Origin: Clostridia bacterium
GTDB lineage: Bacteria > Bacillota_E > RBS10-35 > JAJYVN01
Length of the DNA: 6,665 nt
Assembly (NCBI GenBank): GCA_027335545.1
Contig: DAHWHV010000111.1
Location: 1 to 6,665 of the forward strand
Reading direction: 5' to 3'
Shown here: one piece after another, positions 5,734 to 6,665 of the stretch
Numbering within the stretch: the first letter of the stretch is position 1
Layout: each line of letters opens with the position of its first letter
Position numbers and translations under genes: made by a program
Notes under the pieces: model-generated
Database searches by the model: none
What the model was told of the DNA's origin: nothing
Seen by the model: the letters and a program-made list of their open reading frames with translations, nothing else

Positions 5734-6039
5734 GTGCCGGCTTACGACCCTCCGCTTTGGAACGCGGTTGCCGTGGGCCTGTGGACGCTGCTTGGCGTGT
5801 CGGTGCTGCTCGGCGTCTGGGGCGTGGCGCGGCGCTCGGGGCCGCTCCTGGTGGTCGCGGGGCTGCTCTCGCTGGCCTTGTCGTGGACGGCGATGCTCTC
5901 CATCGGCCGGTTCCTGCTGCTTCTGCCCCTGCTCGAACTCGCCGCCGGCACCGGGCTTCTGCTTCACTCACGGCGCGGCCTGTACGTCGCCCTCGCGGTC
6001 GCTCTGGGCCTATATGCGTTGCAACTGCTGTCCCTGTGA
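5734..6039 (+). CDS. Small membrane protein of unknown function (four predicted helices)
   Basis: I do not recognise this 101-residue protein. It is almost entirely hydrophobic, with four likely membrane helices at about 9-32, 37-57, 60-77 and 83-101. Short basic loops RRS (33-35) and SRR (79-81) probably face the cytoplasm. The second and third helices contain Ser/Thr and one Glu (Glu68 in LPLLELAAG), but there is no known catalytic or binding motif. There is no cleavable signal peptide and no soluble domain. The GTG start has a strong ribosome binding site 7 bases upstream and the frame's third positions are strongly G/C, so I consider it a real gene. It stands alone between a decayed region and a convergent acetyltransferase gene, so context gives no function. 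It could be a small integral membrane accessory protein. Confidence 0.8.
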   Translation: MPAYDPPLWNAVAVGLWTLLGVSVLLGVWGVARRSGPLLVVAGLLSLALSWTAMLSIGRFLLLLPLLELAAGTGLLLHSRRGLYVALAVALGLYALQLLSL

Positions 6040-6165
6040 GCCGGCCCCGCCGAAGGGCACGTGCCTGGCCGCGCCCACGGGAGGCACCGCCGCACGCATG
6101 GACGCATCGGCGCCCCCGCCCGGGCCCGACGATCCGCATCCCGGCCCGTCCACGCGGCACCACCT
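6040..6165. other. Gap between convergent genes
   Basis: This holds the 3' ends of the membrane protein and the second acetyltransferase genes. It contains the perfect palindrome GGCACGTGCC (6056-6065) and a C/G-rich stretch around 6111-6128 that can fold locally. There is no T-run on either side, so I cannot name an intrinsic terminator. Confidence 0.4.
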
Positions 6166-6624
6166 TCAGAGAAACTTCATGTACACCTGTTTGTCGCTGA
6201 GGAGTTCGAAGCCGCACCGCTCGTAGAGGCGGCGCGCCGCAACGTTGCCGCCGTCCACGCCGAGTTGGAGGCGTGCCGCAGCGCGCAGCGAAGCCAGTTC
6301 GCTGGCGTGTGCCGGCAACGCGCCGGCGACACCCCGGCGGCAGTGCGCCGGAGCCGTGTACAGGCCCTGCACCCGCAGGACCGGCCGACCCGTGCTCGTG
6401 GAGCGCCCCCAGCCGAGATGAACGAAGCCGGCCCAGACCCCCTCCCGGTGCGCCAGCAGGAAGGGATCGCCACCCGCCCCGAGGTGGTGGGCAACGGCCT
6501 CGCGGCATCGCTCGATGTCCACAGCGCCCGGGGTGTCATCGGACACATAGCCGGCGAGCAACAACGCCGCCGCGGCCGCCTCCTCCGGCTGCAACGGCAC
6601 GATCTCCAGTCGCGCGGCCCCCAT
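6166..6624 (-). CDS. GNAT-family N-acetyltransferase
   Basis: This is a cytoplasmic acetyl-CoA-dependent acetyltransferase of 152 residues, about the usual length of a single GNAT domain. Motif A is visible as VQGLYTAPAHCRRGVAGAL, the acetyl-CoA pyrophosphate loop, with Arg-Arg-Gly-Val-Ala-Gly. Motif B is the typical GGNVAARRLYERCGFEL with the conserved Asn and Tyr. The N-terminal part (LEIVPLQPEEAAAAALLL) matches the usual first strand and helix. WAGFVHLGWGRS and the end (SDKQVYMKFL) also fit the fold. The ATG at 6624 has AGGGGGG eight bases upstream on the minus strand. The acceptor substrate cannot be told from the sequence. Its own promoter would lie at or beyond the right edge of the window. 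It is not closely similar to the first acetyltransferase, although both share YERCG. Confidence 0.92.
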   Translation of the reverse strand: MGAARLEIVPLQPEEAAAAALLLAGYVSDDTPGAVDIERCREAVAHHLGAGGDPFLLAHREGVWAGFVHLGWGRSTSTGRPVLRVQGLYTAPAHCRRGVAGALPAHASELASLRAAARLQLGVDGGNVAARRLYERCGFELLSDKQVYMKFL

Positions 6625-6632
6625 AGCGCCTG

Positions 6633-6639
6633 CCCCCCT
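6633..6639 (-). promoter_or_regulatory. Ribosome binding site of the second acetyltransferase
   Basis: On the minus strand AGGGGGG lies 8 bases before the ATG at 6624-6622, which settles that start. Confidence 0.7.
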
Positions 6640-6665
6640 GCCCCCGGGGAGGGGATGGGGTGTGG

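Noticed and set aside
6056..6065. GGCACGTGCC as terminator between convergent genes
   Set aside because: It is a perfect palindrome with no loop and no adjacent T-run. Such a short palindrome is likely by chance at this GC content.
5324..6508. A 394-codon minus-strand frame as one protein
   Set aside because: Only its last ~66 codons resemble a known family. The rest overlaps the small membrane protein and the second acetyltransferase in wrong frames and has a biased Arg/Pro/Gly composition.

Overview
This is a very GC-rich bacterial window (roughly 70% GC or more by eye). Third codon positions are almost all G or C, starts are often GTG, and three genes have strong purine-rich Shine-Dalgarno sites of the AGGGGG type. 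This would fit a high-GC thermophilic Firmicute such as the Symbiobacterium/Thermaerobacter group, but an actinobacterium or chloroflexus relative cannot be excluded from sequence alone.

The left two thirds (126-4461) hold two tandem, co-directional genes for fused membrane-plus-ATPase ABC exporters. They are clearly paralogous: both carry the phrase REAAKEVRLFGLG in the membrane domain, nearly identical Walker A DNA, and the W after the signature (SGGQWQ / SVGQWQ) that I associate with the NisT/SpaT-type peptide exporter branch. They probably form a heterodimeric exporter. The first has a canonical LSGGQ signature; the second has LSVGQ. Both keep the catalytic Glu, Q-loop and H-loop.

The most unusual structure is in the second exporter. 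About 98 extra residues (4000-4293) are inserted between the Walker B/D-loop and the H-loop of its ATPase domain. They are built almost entirely of four different tandem repeat arrays laid end to end, with units of 18, 27, 24 and 15 bp. All units are multiples of three, so the frame stays open. The first exporter also carries low-complexity insertions at two other loops.

Downstream come a possible 69-codon ORF of unknown function (4421-4630) and a GNAT acetyltransferase (4627-5052), possibly coupled by a GTGA overlap. Next is a decayed stretch (5053-5733). It contains the C-terminal ~66 codons of a DAO-family FAD oxidoreductase on the minus strand, with the rest of that gene missing, and a cluster of CAGGCTC repeats. 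A small four-helix membrane protein (5734-6039) follows with a good ribosome binding site. A second GNAT acetyltransferase on the minus strand (6166-6624) faces it.

The exporters and the first GNAT could be one transcription unit. No substrate gene, precursor peptide or regulator is visible in the window, so the cargo is unknown.
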